Shown: one piece after another, positions 17,555 to 26,123 of the stretch
Numbering within the stretch: position 1 is the stretch's first letter
Layout of the letters: the number at the start of each line of letters is the position of its first letter
Assembly: GCA_016871575.1 (NCBI GenBank)
Contig: VHCW01000028.1
Span: 1-49,758, forward strand
Direction: 5' to 3'
DNA from: Verrucomicrobiota bacterium
GTDB taxonomy: Bacteria > Verrucomicrobiota > Verrucomicrobiia > Palsa-1439
DNA: 49,758 bases
Notes under the pieces: generated by a model
What the model saw: only the letters and a program-made list of their open reading frames with translations
What the model was told of the DNA's origin: nothing
Database searches by the model: none
Program-made: the position numbers and the translations under genes

Positions 17555-18170
17555 GTTTGATCAACCCCCAAATCTGCTCGCCAACCTCCGCAAGACCCCG
17601 GCTGCCGTCCACCAACTTGACGCGCTGCGACTCGCGTCGGGCAAGGTCGAGGTAGCCTTGGCGGACGCGCTGGTGAAAATCGAGCGCCTGGTTTTCCATG
17701 CGGTCGAACTGTTCCCGCCCCTTGGCGCGCTCCAGACCGATGCGCGGGTCGAGATCAATCACAACGGTCAGGTCCGGCACACAATTGCCGATGGCGAACC
17801 GATTGATGGCGGCCACCTTTTCGGAGTCAATCTTCCGGCCAACACCTTGATAGACGGAGGTGGAATCGAAGAACCGGTCCGCCAACACAATCTTGCCGTC
17901 GCCCAGCGCCGGAGCGACAATCTCGCGCACCAGTTGCGCCCGGCTGGCGCAGAACAACAACAGTTCCGTCTCCGGCACCATGCCGACCGATTGTTTGCTG
18001 TACTGGAGCACATGGCGGATTTGTTCGCCCACGTCAGTACCACCCGGCTCGCGCAACGTCACAACCTCCCGCCCCCGCGCGCGCAGGCGCGCGGCCACGC
18101 GCTCAATGTGCGTGGATTTGCCGCAGCCCTCGCCGCCTTCAAACGTGATGAATGTGCCGGTGCGCCTCAT
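17544..18170 (-). CDS. tmk: Thymidylate kinase
   Basis: The start at 18170 gives MRRTGTFITFEGGEGCGKST, the standard P-loop opening, and 208 residues; an extension upstream adds ten unconserved residues. LREPGGTDVGEQIR, DRFFDSTSVYQGVGR (DR[FY] motif) and a late TVIDLDPRIGLERAKGR are typical Tmk blocks. It phosphorylates dTMP to dTDP in the cytosol. It is the first gene of the tmk-holB-ligase-accB-accC-pfp run, with a promoter at 18185-18213 and an 11-nt overlap with holB. Confidence 0.96.
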   Translation of the reverse strand: MRRTGTFITFEGGEGCGKSTHIERVAARLRARGREVVTLREPGGTDVGEQIRHVLQYSKQSVGMVPETELLLFCASRAQLVREIVAPALGDGKIVLADRFFDSTSVYQGVGRKIDSEKVAAINRFAIGNCVPDLTVVIDLDPRIGLERAKGREQFDRMENQALDFHQRVRQGYLDLARRESQRVKLVDGSRGLAEVGEQIWGLIKHVL

Positions 18171-18184
18171 GGAAGTTGGCCGTG

Positions 18185-18213
18185 ATGATAACCAGCCCAC
18201 GCCCCCGGCTCAA
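18185..18213 (-). promoter_or_regulatory. Putative promoter of the tmk-holB-accBC-pfp unit
   Basis: On the minus strand TTGAGC (18208-18213) and TATCAT (18185-18190) are 17 nt apart. The -10 ends 14 nt before the tmk ATG, predicting a leader of only about 7 nt. Confidence 0.5.
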
Positions 18214-18251
18214 GGCGCTTCTTTCGTGAAACTTCGAGTGCTGTGTATCTC

Positions 18252-18320
18252 GGCACTGCCACCATGCCTTCGCTTCCCTGTAGCCGCGAGCAGGCTCGCG
18301 GCCACAGTTGTGGCAGTGCC
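18252..18320. repeat. Nested palindromic element between tmk and zwf
   Basis: An outer 11-bp perfect inverted repeat (GGCACTGCCAC at 18252-18262, its complement at 18310-18320) encloses an inner 9-bp stem GCCGCGAGC/GCTCGCGGC at 18283-18302 with an AG loop, preceded by GTA. The core GCCGCGAGCAGGCTCGC recurs at 38381-38397. This lies in the 333-nt gene-free stretch 18171-18503. Confidence 0.75.
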
Positions 18321-18341
18321 CGAATGCGCCAGTTCAGAGCT

Positions 18342-18432
18342 TTGGGCAGGAATGTGGGGCAGGTTTGCAACCTGCCTGTTTTTCATTGAAAAGCAGGTTG
18401 TAAACCTGCTCCACATTGAGCAGTTGCCCAAA
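18342..18432. repeat. Multi-level inverted repeat (second palindromic element between tmk and zwf)
   Basis: Three levels are nested. TTGGGCA/TGCCCAA (18343-18349 and 18425-18431) enclose AATGTGG/CCACATT (18351-18357 and 18411-18417). These in turn enclose two separate hairpins, GGCAGGTT/AACCTGCC (18358-18376) and AGCAGGTT/AACCTGCT (18392-18410). The two inner hairpins are also near-copies of each other. The whole could fold as a cruciform with two arms. No gene is seen here. Confidence 0.75.
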
Positions 18433-18464
18433 ACTTCCAACGGCACCATTCCCACCCCGGCGCT

Positions 18465-18492
18465 TTGACCGGGGCGCGCGCTGTGGTAGTGT
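18465..18492 (+). promoter_or_regulatory. Putative zwf promoter
   Basis: TTGACC (18465-18470) and TAGTGT (18487-18492) are 16 nt apart. The -10 ends 11 nt before the ATG at 18504, so the predicted leader is about 4 nt. Confidence 0.4.
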
Positions 18493-18503
18493 GCGCGCAC
18501 GGC

Positions 18504-20036
18504 ATGGAAACACGGTTCACCGACAATCCGTTTCGCGAAGGCATCGTGGCGCGGCGCGCGCCGGAGCCTTGCGCGCTGGTCATCTTCGGCGCCACGGGCG
18601 ACCTGACCAAACGCAAACTTGTTCCCGCGCTCTACAATCTCGCGCACGAAGGACAATTGCCCGCCGGGTTTGCGGTCGTCGGGTTCGCGCGCCGGGAAAA
18701 ATCAGACGATGAGTTTCGCGCCGAGATGCGCGCGGCGACCGGACAGTTCTCGCGGTTCAGCCCGCTCAACCCCGGCGTCTGGGACAATTTCGCGCGGGGC
18801 TTGTTCTATCATCGCGCGGATTTCACCGCGCCGGAAGGGTACGCGGCATTGCGGCAGCGGTTGGAACAACTCGACCGCGATCGCGGCACGGCGGGCCGGC
18901 GGTTGTTTTACCTCGCGTGCGCGCCGTCGGAGTTCGCCGCCGTCATCGAGCAGCTTGGCGCGGCGGGTCTCGCGCACCGGCACGGGCCGCAACGGATCAT
19001 CGTCGAGAAACCGTTCGGCGCCGACCTGCCGACCGCGCGCGAGTTGAACCGCGTGCTGACCAACGCGTTCGCGGAGCCGGAGGTGTTTCGCATTGACCAT
19101 TATCTCGGCAAGGAAACGGTCCAGAACATCCTCTCGATGCGGTTTGCCAACGCCATCTTCGAGCCGCTCTGGAACCAGAAATACGTTGACCACGTCCAGA
19201 TCACCGTCGCCGAGTCGCTCGGCGTCGAGACCCGCGGCGCGTTTTACGAGCAGGCCGGGGCGTTGCGCGACATGGTGTCCAACCACATGATGCAATTGCT
19301 GGCGCTCACCGCGATGGAGCCGCCCTCCTCGCTGGCCGCCGAGGACATTCGCGACGAGAAGGTCAAGCTGTTGCGCGCCATTCGTCCCATCCGTCCCAAT
19401 TGCGCCTGCGATTGCAGCGTGCGCGGGCAGTACGCGCGCGGCACGGTCGGCGGCAAACGGGTCGCCGGATACCGCGAGGAACCGAACGTGGCGCCCGATT
19501 CCAACACCGAGACGTACGCGGCATTGAAGCTTCACCTCGACAACTGGCGCTGGAGCGGCGTGCCGTTCTACCTGCGCCACGGCAAACGGCTCCCGAAACA
19601 GGTGGCCGAGATCGCCGTCCAGTTCAAGCCGTCGCCCGCTGTGTTGTTCGCGGCGGCCAGCGCCGTGCCGCTGCAGTCGAACACGCTTGTGTTGCGCATC
19701 CAGCCCGACGAGGGCATCTCCCTCCGCATGAACGCCAAGGTGCCCGGCACGGCGTTGAACATTCAGCCGGTCAAGATGGATTTCCGGTACGGCGGCGCAT
19801 TTGGCGCCAGTTCGCCGGAGGCTTACGAGCGGCTGCTGCACGATGCGGTTGTCGGCGACTCGACGTTGTTCCTGCGCGGCGACGAAGTCGAGTGCGTCTG
19901 GGCGATCACCGACAGCATCCGCGCCGGCTGGGCTGAGAACCCGACGGCCCCGGCGCTGTACGAAGCCGGCAGTTGGGGGCCGCGCGCGGCCGACGAGATG
20001 ATTGGCCGCGATGGGCGCGAGTGGAGACGGCCATGA
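18504..20036 (+). CDS. zwf: Glucose-6-phosphate 1-dehydrogenase
   Basis: This 510-residue protein starts METRFTDNPFREG; a longer reading begins inside the promoter region and is rejected. The NADP-binding loop FGATGDLTKRK is at 28-38 and the catalytic substrate motif IDHYLGKETVQN is at about 197-208. Late motifs RPDEG-like (IQPDEGISLRMNAKVPG) and the YERLLHDAVVGDSTLF block match Zwf. It oxidises glucose-6-P to 6-phosphogluconolactone with NADP in the oxidative pentose phosphate route. It is coupled to opcA by an ATGA overlap; gnd, two steps later in the pathway, is also in the window at 41171. Confidence 0.97.
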   Translation: METRFTDNPFREGIVARRAPEPCALVIFGATGDLTKRKLVPALYNLAHEGQLPAGFAVVGFARREKSDDEFRAEMRAATGQFSRFSPLNPGVWDNFARGLFYHRADFTAPEGYAALRQRLEQLDRDRGTAGRRLFYLACAPSEFAAVIEQLGAAGLAHRHGPQRIIVEKPFGADLPTARELNRVLTNAFAEPEVFRIDHYLGKETVQNILSMRFANAIFEPLWNQKYVDHVQITVAESLGVETRGAFYEQAGALRDMVSNHMMQLLALTAMEPPSSLAAEDIRDEKVKLLRAIRPIRPNCACDCSVRGQYARGTVGGKRVAGYREEPNVAPDSNTETYAALKLHLDNWRWSGVPFYLRHGKRLPKQVAEIAVQFKPSPAVLFAAASAVPLQSNTLVLRIQPDEGISLRMNAKVPGTALNIQPVKMDFRYGGAFGASSPEAYERLLHDAVVGDSTLFLRGDEVECVWAITDSIRAGWAENPTAPALYEAGSWGPRAADEMIGRDGREWRRP

Positions 20037-21082
20037 GTTCGGCGCTGGAGACGTTTACCGGCGGCGGCGCGATGCCGGTGGACGTGGCGCAGATCGAGCG
20101 GCAACTGCGCGCCCTCTGGCAGCAAGGCGGCGAGACCGTCTCGCGCGCCTGCCTGTTCAATCTCGTCGTCTGGTGCGAATCAGAGGACGACGCCGAGCGC
20201 GCGACTGCCATTGTCGGCGAGTTGACCGGGCGTCATCCTTGCCGTGCGATTGTCTTGGTAGCCGAGCCGGGACGCGCCGAGCCGCTGTTGGCCGCGGCGC
20301 TGAACGCCCACTGCCGGCTCGCCGGCGGCGGACGCAAACAAATTTGTTGCGAGCAAATCACCATCCGCGCCGCCGGCGCATCGGTGTCGCAACTGGCACC
20401 GACGGTGCTCTCGCTGCTGGAAGGCGATTTGCCGGCGGTGTTGTGGTGGCGCGGCAATTTCCTTGAGCGCGCCGTTCATTGGGAACGGCTGCGCGCCGTG
20501 GCCGACCGGCTCATTTTCGACACGGCAACGTGGCCGGCGGCGGAACGCTGGCTGCCGGCGCTCGCGTCGGAAATCGCCCGGTCAACGTCGCCCCTGTACG
20601 CGGACCTGAACTGGGCGCGGTTGACGTTGTGGCGGAAACTGACGGCTGATTGTTTTGACAATCCTTCGTTTCACGATGTGCCGGCGCGGATTCGCCGCGT
20701 GAGCGTGGCGCACGGCCACAGCGCGGGCGGGCGGTTGCGGGCGATGTTGTACGCGGGCTGGGTCGCGGCCCGGCTCGGATGGCCGCCCGAGCAGGCCCGG
20801 AAACGCGTCACCGTTCAGGAACGCACCGGCGATGACGTGGCCGAGGTGGGCATCGAGTCGGTCGAACTGGCCGCGGGCGACGCCGTGGCGCGGTTGCACA
20901 AGGATTTTGCCGCGAACACGGCCACGGCGGAAGTGACGATGGCGCACGTGTGCGGGATGCGATGCCAACAGGCGTTTGCGCCGTTGAACGAGGCGGCGCT
21001 GATGTCGCAGGAGCTTGACCACGTCGCGCCGCACGGCGGTTATGAGCGTGCGCTGGCGCTCGCGATCGCGCAAAACGCTTGA
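20033..21082 (+). CDS. opcA: Glucose-6-phosphate dehydrogenase assembly protein OpcA
   Basis: This 349-residue protein begins at the ATG that overlaps the zwf stop. It has an OpcA-like layout: an N-terminal helical part (VAQIERQLRALWQQGG), then an alpha/beta domain (RACLFNLVVWCESEDDAER, HPCRAIVLVAEPG, ICCEQITIRAAG, LPAVLWWRGNF). In cyanobacteria OpcA activates Zwf allosterically and redox-dependently; in other phyla it is known mainly as a zwf neighbour. Cysteines cluster at HPCRA/AHCRLAGGGRKQICCEQ; a redox role is only a possibility. Direct translational coupling supports a 1:1 partner of Zwf. Confidence 0.85.
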   Translation: MSSALETFTGGGAMPVDVAQIERQLRALWQQGGETVSRACLFNLVVWCESEDDAERATAIVGELTGRHPCRAIVLVAEPGRAEPLLAAALNAHCRLAGGGRKQICCEQITIRAAGASVSQLAPTVLSLLEGDLPAVLWWRGNFLERAVHWERLRAVADRLIFDTATWPAAERWLPALASEIARSTSPLYADLNWARLTLWRKLTADCFDNPSFHDVPARIRRVSVAHGHSAGGRLRAMLYAGWVAARLGWPPEQARKRVTVQERTGDDVAEVGIESVELAAGDAVARLHKDFAANTATAEVTMAHVCGMRCQQAFAPLNEAALMSQELDHVAPHGGYERALALAIAQNA

Positions 21083-21117
21083 CGGCAGGCGATTGATTGC
21101 GGACTCTGGGCGGCGTC

Positions 21118-22185
21118 ATGAGAACGCGAATTGGCTTGATCGTTTTGGCGCTGGCGCTGGCAAGTCTCAGCGCCGGCTGCAAGGAGAAACACACCGCGCA
21201 ACCCCAAAAGCTTGTCGTGCGCGTCGCGCCGGCGGCGCCGTTGGGCGAGAGCCAGCGCGACACCTCGCCGTCCTACATCGCGCTGGTCCGCGCCGACAAC
21301 GAACCGGACCTGAGTTTCAAAGTCGGCGGCATCCTCGAATTGATCGGGGCGTCCGCCGACAAGGACTGGGACGAGGGGACGCCGGTGAAGAAGGACGCGC
21401 TGCTGGCGCGGTTGGTCCAGACCGATTTTGTCAATGCCGCCAAGGCGGCGCGGGCGCACGCGGATCTCTGCCGCAAAGACCTTGGGCGATTCAAGCAATT
21501 GCTGGCCGAACGCACGATTTCGCAGCAGCAATACGACATGGCCGTCTCCAACCAGCAGACCGCCGACGCCCAACTCGGGCAGGCCGAGCAGGCGTTGAAA
21601 GACTCGGCGCTGCGCGCGCCGTTCGACGGCGTCATTCTCGCCCGGTTTTATCGCAACGGCGAAACCGCTTCGCCGGGCAAACCGGTGTTGCGAGTGGGCG
21701 ACCTGGGCGTGATGTCCGTCGAGCTGGGCGTGCCCGATACCGTCGTGAGCCGGATCCGGGTCGGGCAGGCCATTCCCGTCACCATTGCCGCGCTGGAAGC
21801 CGAGCCGATCGTCGGGCGGGTGTCCGAAGTCGGCGTCGCGGCCAAGGAAGGCACGCGCCTGTTCAAGGTCACCATCAAGATTCCCAATCCCGACGGCCGG
21901 ATCAAATCGGGCATGACGGCGTCGGTGCCGTTCGACACGGGGCGGCGCGTGGAACCCGGCTCGGTGCTGGCGCCGTTGTCGGCGTTGAGCACCAGCGGCA
22001 GCAGGCTGATCGTCTTCGTCGTCGCCGGCGGCGCGGCGCGCGAGCGGGCGGTGAAGACCGACGACATCGTGGGCAACTCGATCATCATCACCGAGGGGCT
22101 GAAGGCCGGCGAGAGCGTGGTCGTGGCCGGCGCGGCCAATCTCTACGACGGCGCCCCGGTGGAGGCGCGGCCGGTTGATGAATGA
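21118..22185 (+). CDS. RND efflux periplasmic adaptor (membrane fusion) lipoprotein
   Basis: I chose the ATG at 21118 rather than an upstream TTG because it gives a lipoprotein signal: MRTRIGLIVLALALASLSAGC, with Cys after LSAG as lipidation site. The 355-residue protein has the MFP order: a short lipoyl half (LVVRVAPAAP... FKVGGILEL), a coiled-coil hairpin (about 95-150, LCRKDLGRFKQLLAE), a second lipoyl half (LRAPFDGVILARFYRNGE), and a beta-barrel (VTIAALEAEPIVGRVSEVG). It should be anchored in the inner membrane and bridge the permease to an outer-membrane channel not found here. It overlaps the permease gene by 8 nt. Confidence 0.92.
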   Translation: MRTRIGLIVLALALASLSAGCKEKHTAQPQKLVVRVAPAAPLGESQRDTSPSYIALVRADNEPDLSFKVGGILELIGASADKDWDEGTPVKKDALLARLVQTDFVNAAKAARAHADLCRKDLGRFKQLLAERTISQQQYDMAVSNQQTADAQLGQAEQALKDSALRAPFDGVILARFYRNGETASPGKPVLRVGDLGVMSVELGVPDTVVSRIRVGQAIPVTIAALEAEPIVGRVSEVGVAAKEGTRLFKVTIKIPNPDGRIKSGMTASVPFDTGRRVEPGSVLAPLSALSTSGSRLIVFVVAGGAARERAVKTDDIVGNSIIITEGLKAGESVVVAGAANLYDGAPVEARPVDE

Positions 22186-25100
22186 GGCCATCAGCAAACT
22201 GAAAGGCGGCATCAGCGAGTATTTTGTGCAGCACCGCGAAGTGTCGTGGCTGATGCTGGTGGCGTTGCTGGTGTGGGGCGGCGTGTCGTACACCCGGCTC
22301 GCGCAGCAGGAGGACCCGAAGATTCCCGAGCGGCGCGCGCTCATCGTGACCCGTTTCCCCGGCGCGGGCGCCATCAAGATGGAACAGCTCGTGACCAAGA
22401 AGATCGAGCAGAAGGTGGCCGAGCTGCAATCGCTGGACGAGATCTCCTCCGAAACGCGCGACGGCGTCTCGATCATCCACGTGTCGCTGTTGTTTTCGAG
22501 CCAGAGGGGCGTGGACGAGGAATGGAACAAGCTCCGCGCCAAGCTCCGCGAGGTGTCGCTGCCCCAAGGCTGCGGCGAGCCGTGGCTGGACACCGATTTC
22601 GGCAACACGATCACGTTGTTGTACGCGATCACCAGCCCGCCGATCAGCGACGCCGAATGCATCGCGCGCGCGAACCTCGTGCGCCACCGGCTCGCGCAAC
22701 TCCGCAGCCGAACCGGAGCGGAACAACGGGCGGCCGTCGTCGCCTTTTTCCCGCCGGCGATCTCGCGCAGTTACCGGGCGGTCGTGTCGCAAAAATTCGT
22801 CCAGTACCTCCAGCGCGAGGCGGCGGGCTGGGACGCGCAGGTCTGCGCCGGCGATTCGTTCATGCTGGCGGAGTTCGGGACGAAATCGGCGCGCGCAGAG
22901 ATTGAGAAACTGCTGGAGCGGTTTGCCGACGAGCTGGTCGGCGCCGACCGGTCGTTGCACCCGGATTTCCCGTACCCGCTCGTGCTGGTGGGCGACGAGG
23001 ACCCGCTGCCGCAGATCCGGGCGCGGGCGATTCCGCGCTACAGTTACCGGCGGCTGGAGATGCTGGCCGAGGAGCTGCGCGACCAGTTGTACCAGGCGCC
23101 GGGCGCCGGGCGCGTGACCGGGATCGGCGTTGTGCCGGAGGTGGTGTATTTGTTGTTCTCGATTCCGACGGTCGAAGGCTATCAGATCAGCGCGGACACC
23201 GTGATGGGGTCCATTGCCGCCCGCAACGCCGTCATCCCCGGCGGCATCCTGCGGGGCGAGGGGCACAATTTCCTCGTGCAACTGAGCGGCGAGTTCAAGA
23301 ACGAGCAGGAGCTGGAGGGCGCGATTGTCGGCGGCAGCGCGGATGGCGGGGCGGTGTACTTGCGCGACATTTTCGAGGTGCGCCGCTCATACGAGACGCC
23401 GATTTCGTACAACGTGGAGATTCTTTCCCGGGACGGTCCCGGCCGGGAACTGGCGCGGCGGCGCTCGACGCTGGTGGCGGTGGAAATGAAAGACGGCCAG
23501 ATCATCGCCGGCTTCCAGGAGGAATGCCGGCGCGCGCTCGAGCGGTTCCAGGCGCGGCTGCCGGAAGGCGTGGAGATCCTGACGGTCTCCGACCAGCCGA
23601 AATCGGTGCGCCATCGGATTGATCATTTCCTGCGGTGTTTCATTGAGGCGGTGGTGGCGGTGGTGATCGTGGCGGTGTTCCTGATGGATTTGCGTTCGGC
23701 GCTCGTGGTGGCGCTGGCGATTCCGCTGACGGTGTCGTTCACCTTCGGCGGGATGCACCTGCTGGGCGTGCCGCTGCACCAGATTTCCATTGCGGCGCTG
23801 ATCATCGCGCTGGGGATGCTCGTGGACGACCCGGTGGTCGCCTCCGACGCCATCAACCGCGAACTGGCCGCCGGCCAGCCGCGCGCGCGCGCGGCGTGGG
23901 AGGGGCCGTTCAAGCTGCGCCACGCGATTTTGTACGCGACGTTGATCAACATCCTGGCGTTCCTGCCGCTGCGGCTGTTGCCGAGCGACAAGGGCGCGTT
24001 CATCGGCGCGCTGCCGCTGGTGGTGACGCTGGCGCTCATCGGGTCGCGGATCGTTTCGATGACGTTCGTGCCGTTGCTGGGCTACTACGTGTTGCGCGGC
24101 CAGAAGGATTTCTCGGCGGGCGCTGAGGCGCGGACGTTCCCGTTGTTCGCGGTGGTCGACCGGGCGGTGCTGGCCGTGCTGCCGAGATACAAATGGCTGC
24201 TCCAGCACGCGCTCGATCATCCGTTCCGCTTCGTCGCCATCGGGTACGGGCTGCTGGCGTTGGCGCTCCTGTTGACGCCGCTGTTCGGCCGGCAATTCTT
24301 CCCGCCGGCGGAACGCAACCAGTTGTTGATTGACGTGACGCTGCCGGAGACGGCGTCGGTCGTGCAGACCCGCGACGTGTGCCAGCAGATTGTCGCCTGC
24401 CTGCGCGGGCATCCGCAGGTCGAGACCGCCGCGGTGTTCGCCGGCGGCACGGCGCCGCGGTTCTACTACAACGTCGCGCCGGAACCGAACGCCAACCACC
24501 GCGCGCAGGTTCTGGTGAACACCGCGCGCCAGGAGGACGCGCCGGTGCTGGTGCCGCTGTTGCGGGACCAACTGGCGAAAGCGGTCGTGGGCGCGCGCTG
24601 CACGGTGAAACAACTCGAACAAGGCCCCGCCGTCAACGAGCCGATCCAGATCCGCCTCAGCGGCGACGACCTCGATGTGTTGCGCGGCCTGGCCGACCAG
24701 GTGGCCGGCCTGTTGCGGGCCGCCGGCGGCTACAACGTCAGCGACGACCTCGGCCGGCGGGTGCCGACGCTGGAGATTGTGATTGACCAGGAGCGCGCCA
24801 ACACGCTGGGCGTGGACAACACGCTGGTGGGACGGATCAGCCAGGCGGCGTTCGCGGGGCTGCCGGTCACGCAGTTGCGCGAGGGCGACCATCTCGTCCC
24901 CGTCGTCATCCGGTTGCGTCCGGAGGAACGCAACGAGGCGGCCCGGATCAAGCGGCTGTACGTCGAGTCGCGCCGGCAACACCGGTTGATTCCTCTGGAG
25001 AGTTTCGCCGACGTGCGGGTGAAACCGGAATACGCCGCCATCCCGCACTACAGCCAGTTGCGGACGGTGACGGTCAGCTCGTTCTCGCGGTTCGGCGAAC

Positions 25101-25708
25101 TGCCGTCGAAGGTGCTCGAACGCGCGCGCCCGGCGCTGCGGCGGCTTCAGGACGGGTTGCCCGCCGGGTATGCGTTGCGCTATGCCGGCGAAGAGAAGGA
25201 AATCCGCGAGAGCCAGCGCGACATGACGCTGGTGGTGCTGGTGTCGCTGGCGTTGATCACGCTGGCGATGGTGATGCAGTTCAACTCGGTGATGAAATCG
25301 CTGGTGGTGATGTTGACAGTGCCGCTGGGATTGATCGGCGCGTTTGTCGGCATGGCGCTGATGCGCGCCAATTTCGGGTTCATGGCGATGCTGGCGATGG
25401 TCAGCCTGGCCGGCGTGATCGTCAGCCACATCATTGTGCTCAGCGATTTCATCGAGGAAGCGCGCCGCGAGGGAATGGAATTGAAACAGGCGCTGGTGCA
25501 GGCGGGACTGGTGCGGTTGCGCGCCGTGCTGGTGACGGTGCTTTCCACGGTGGCCGGACTGATTCCGCTGGCGTTGACCGGCGGCGCGCTCTGGCATCCG
25601 CTCTGTTCCGTGCACATCTTCGGTCTGCTGTTCGCCACGGTGTTGACGCTGGTGCTGCTGCCGGTGTGGTATTTCCTCTTGTGCGCGAAATTGAAATGGA
25701 TCCAGTAG
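22178..25708 (+). CDS. RND-family efflux permease (AcrB-like) with enlarged porter domain
   Basis: At 1176 residues it is about 130 longer than AcrB (1049). TM1 lies at about 22-38 (EVSWLMLVALLVWGGVSY), and the TM4 proton-relay pair is in LGMLVDDPVVASDA. There are two repeats of porter plus six TM segments (second set from about LRDQ.. to the LVLLPVWYFLLC end). Between the first porter strand region (ends near 155) and the segment YSYRRLEMLAEELRD (about 288-302) there are some 125 residues with no AcrB counterpart that I recognise. It pumps unknown substrates using proton motive force. The ATG at 22178 lies inside the adaptor gene's end. Confidence 0.93.
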   Translation: MNEAISKLKGGISEYFVQHREVSWLMLVALLVWGGVSYTRLAQQEDPKIPERRALIVTRFPGAGAIKMEQLVTKKIEQKVAELQSLDEISSETRDGVSIIHVSLLFSSQRGVDEEWNKLRAKLREVSLPQGCGEPWLDTDFGNTITLLYAITSPPISDAECIARANLVRHRLAQLRSRTGAEQRAAVVAFFPPAISRSYRAVVSQKFVQYLQREAAGWDAQVCAGDSFMLAEFGTKSARAEIEKLLERFADELVGADRSLHPDFPYPLVLVGDEDPLPQIRARAIPRYSYRRLEMLAEELRDQLYQAPGAGRVTGIGVVPEVVYLLFSIPTVEGYQISADTVMGSIAARNAVIPGGILRGEGHNFLVQLSGEFKNEQELEGAIVGGSADGGAVYLRDIFEVRRSYETPISYNVEILSRDGPGRELARRRSTLVAVEMKDGQIIAGFQEECRRALERFQARLPEGVEILTVSDQPKSVRHRIDHFLRCFIEAVVAVVIVAVFLMDLRSALVVALAIPLTVSFTFGGMHLLGVPLHQISIAALIIALGMLVDDPVVASDAINRELAAGQPRARAAWEGPFKLRHAILYATLINILAFLPLRLLPSDKGAFIGALPLVVTLALIGSRIVSMTFVPLLGYYVLRGQKDFSAGAEARTFPLFAVVDRAVLAVLPRYKWLLQHALDHPFRFVAIGYGLLALALLLTPLFGRQFFPPAERNQLLIDVTLPETASVVQTRDVCQQIVACLRGHPQVETAAVFAGGTAPRFYYNVAPEPNANHRAQVLVNTARQEDAPVLVPLLRDQLAKAVVGARCTVKQLEQGPAVNEPIQIRLSGDDLDVLRGLADQVAGLLRAAGGYNVSDDLGRRVPTLEIVIDQERANTLGVDNTLVGRISQAAFAGLPVTQLREGDHLVPVVIRLRPEERNEAARIKRLYVESRRQHRLIPLESFADVRVKPEYAAIPHYSQLRTVTVSSFSRFGELPSKVLERARPALRRLQDGLPAGYALRYAGEEKEIRESQRDMTLVVLVSLALITLAMVMQFNSVMKSLVVMLTVPLGLIGAFVGMALMRANFGFMAMLAMVSLAGVIVSHIIVLSDFIEEARREGMELKQALVQAGLVRLRAVLVTVLSTVAGLIPLALTGGALWHPLCSVHIFGLLFATVLTLVLLPVWYFLLCAKLKWIQ

Positions 25709-25778
25709 CAGGCTTGACGAGCAGGCAGGCCGTGGCGTAAATAACCGCTCCCTTGACAAAGAAAGCAGGAATATCATT

Positions 25779-26081
25779 ATGGCAACAGCACCCAAAGGCA
25801 CCACCCCGGCACGACCGAAAGCAAAGGACGACAAGAAAGGCGGCAAAGACAAAGCCCCGACGTATCCGAGCCAGTTCGGTTCGCACACCAGCATGGTCAA
25901 CGCGGAACTGAACATCGCCGAGTCCAAACAGGACTCAGCCGATCCGTGGCAGATTCTGTCCGACGAGCGCGGCCAGTACGCCACGCGCAAGTCGCGGCTC
26001 GATTCCGGCATGGCCGATCCCCATCGTTTCGCCGATCTGGCGGTCCGCGAGCAATTGGTGAAGGACCTGACAGCGGCGTAA
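25779..26081 (+). CDS. Small basic/charged protein of unknown function
   Basis: This 100-residue protein has no signal or membrane segment. Residues 1-30 are a disordered Lys/Pro-rich tail (TPARPKAKDDKKGGKDK). The rest is mostly helical and hydrophilic (SMVNAELNIAESKQDSADPWQILSDE, RLDSGMADPHRFADLAVREQLVKDL; given in pieces). An AGCAGGA ribosome binding site lies 11 nt before the ATG, and codon usage fits the neighbours, so it is probably a real gene. I do not recognise the family. It stands alone, convergent with pgsA, with a perfect hairpin between them. Confidence 0.6.
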   Translation: MATAPKGTTPARPKAKDDKKGGKDKAPTYPSQFGSHTSMVNAELNIAESKQDSADPWQILSDERGQYATRKSRLDSGMADPHRFADLAVREQLVKDLTAA

Positions 26082-26102
26082 CCGCGCTTGATCATTCCAT
26101 CG

Positions 26103-26123
26103 GGGGCGCACGCTGTGCGCCCC
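26103..26123. repeat. Palindrome between convergent genes; possible bidirectional terminator
   Basis: A perfect 9-bp stem GGGGCGCAC/GTGCGCCCC (26103-26111, 26115-26123) has a 3-nt loop and is followed by TAC on the right, as in the other palindromes of the window. It ends on the first base of the pgsA stop codon region. It could stop transcription of both convergent genes, although T-runs are short (CTTCTTTT on the plus side). Confidence 0.65.

Noticed and set aside
18465-18503. Longer zwf frame starting at 18465
   Set aside because: The extra 13 residues lie in the promoter and are unlike Zwf N-termini; METRFTDNPF is a better start.
21040-22662. Minus-strand open frame of 540 codons
   Set aside because: Antisense to the RND adaptor and the start of the permease, no domain visible.
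23387-26095. Minus-strand open frame of 902 codons
   Set aside because: It is antisense to the RND permease; composition (Arg/His/Gln runs) is that of a shadow frame.
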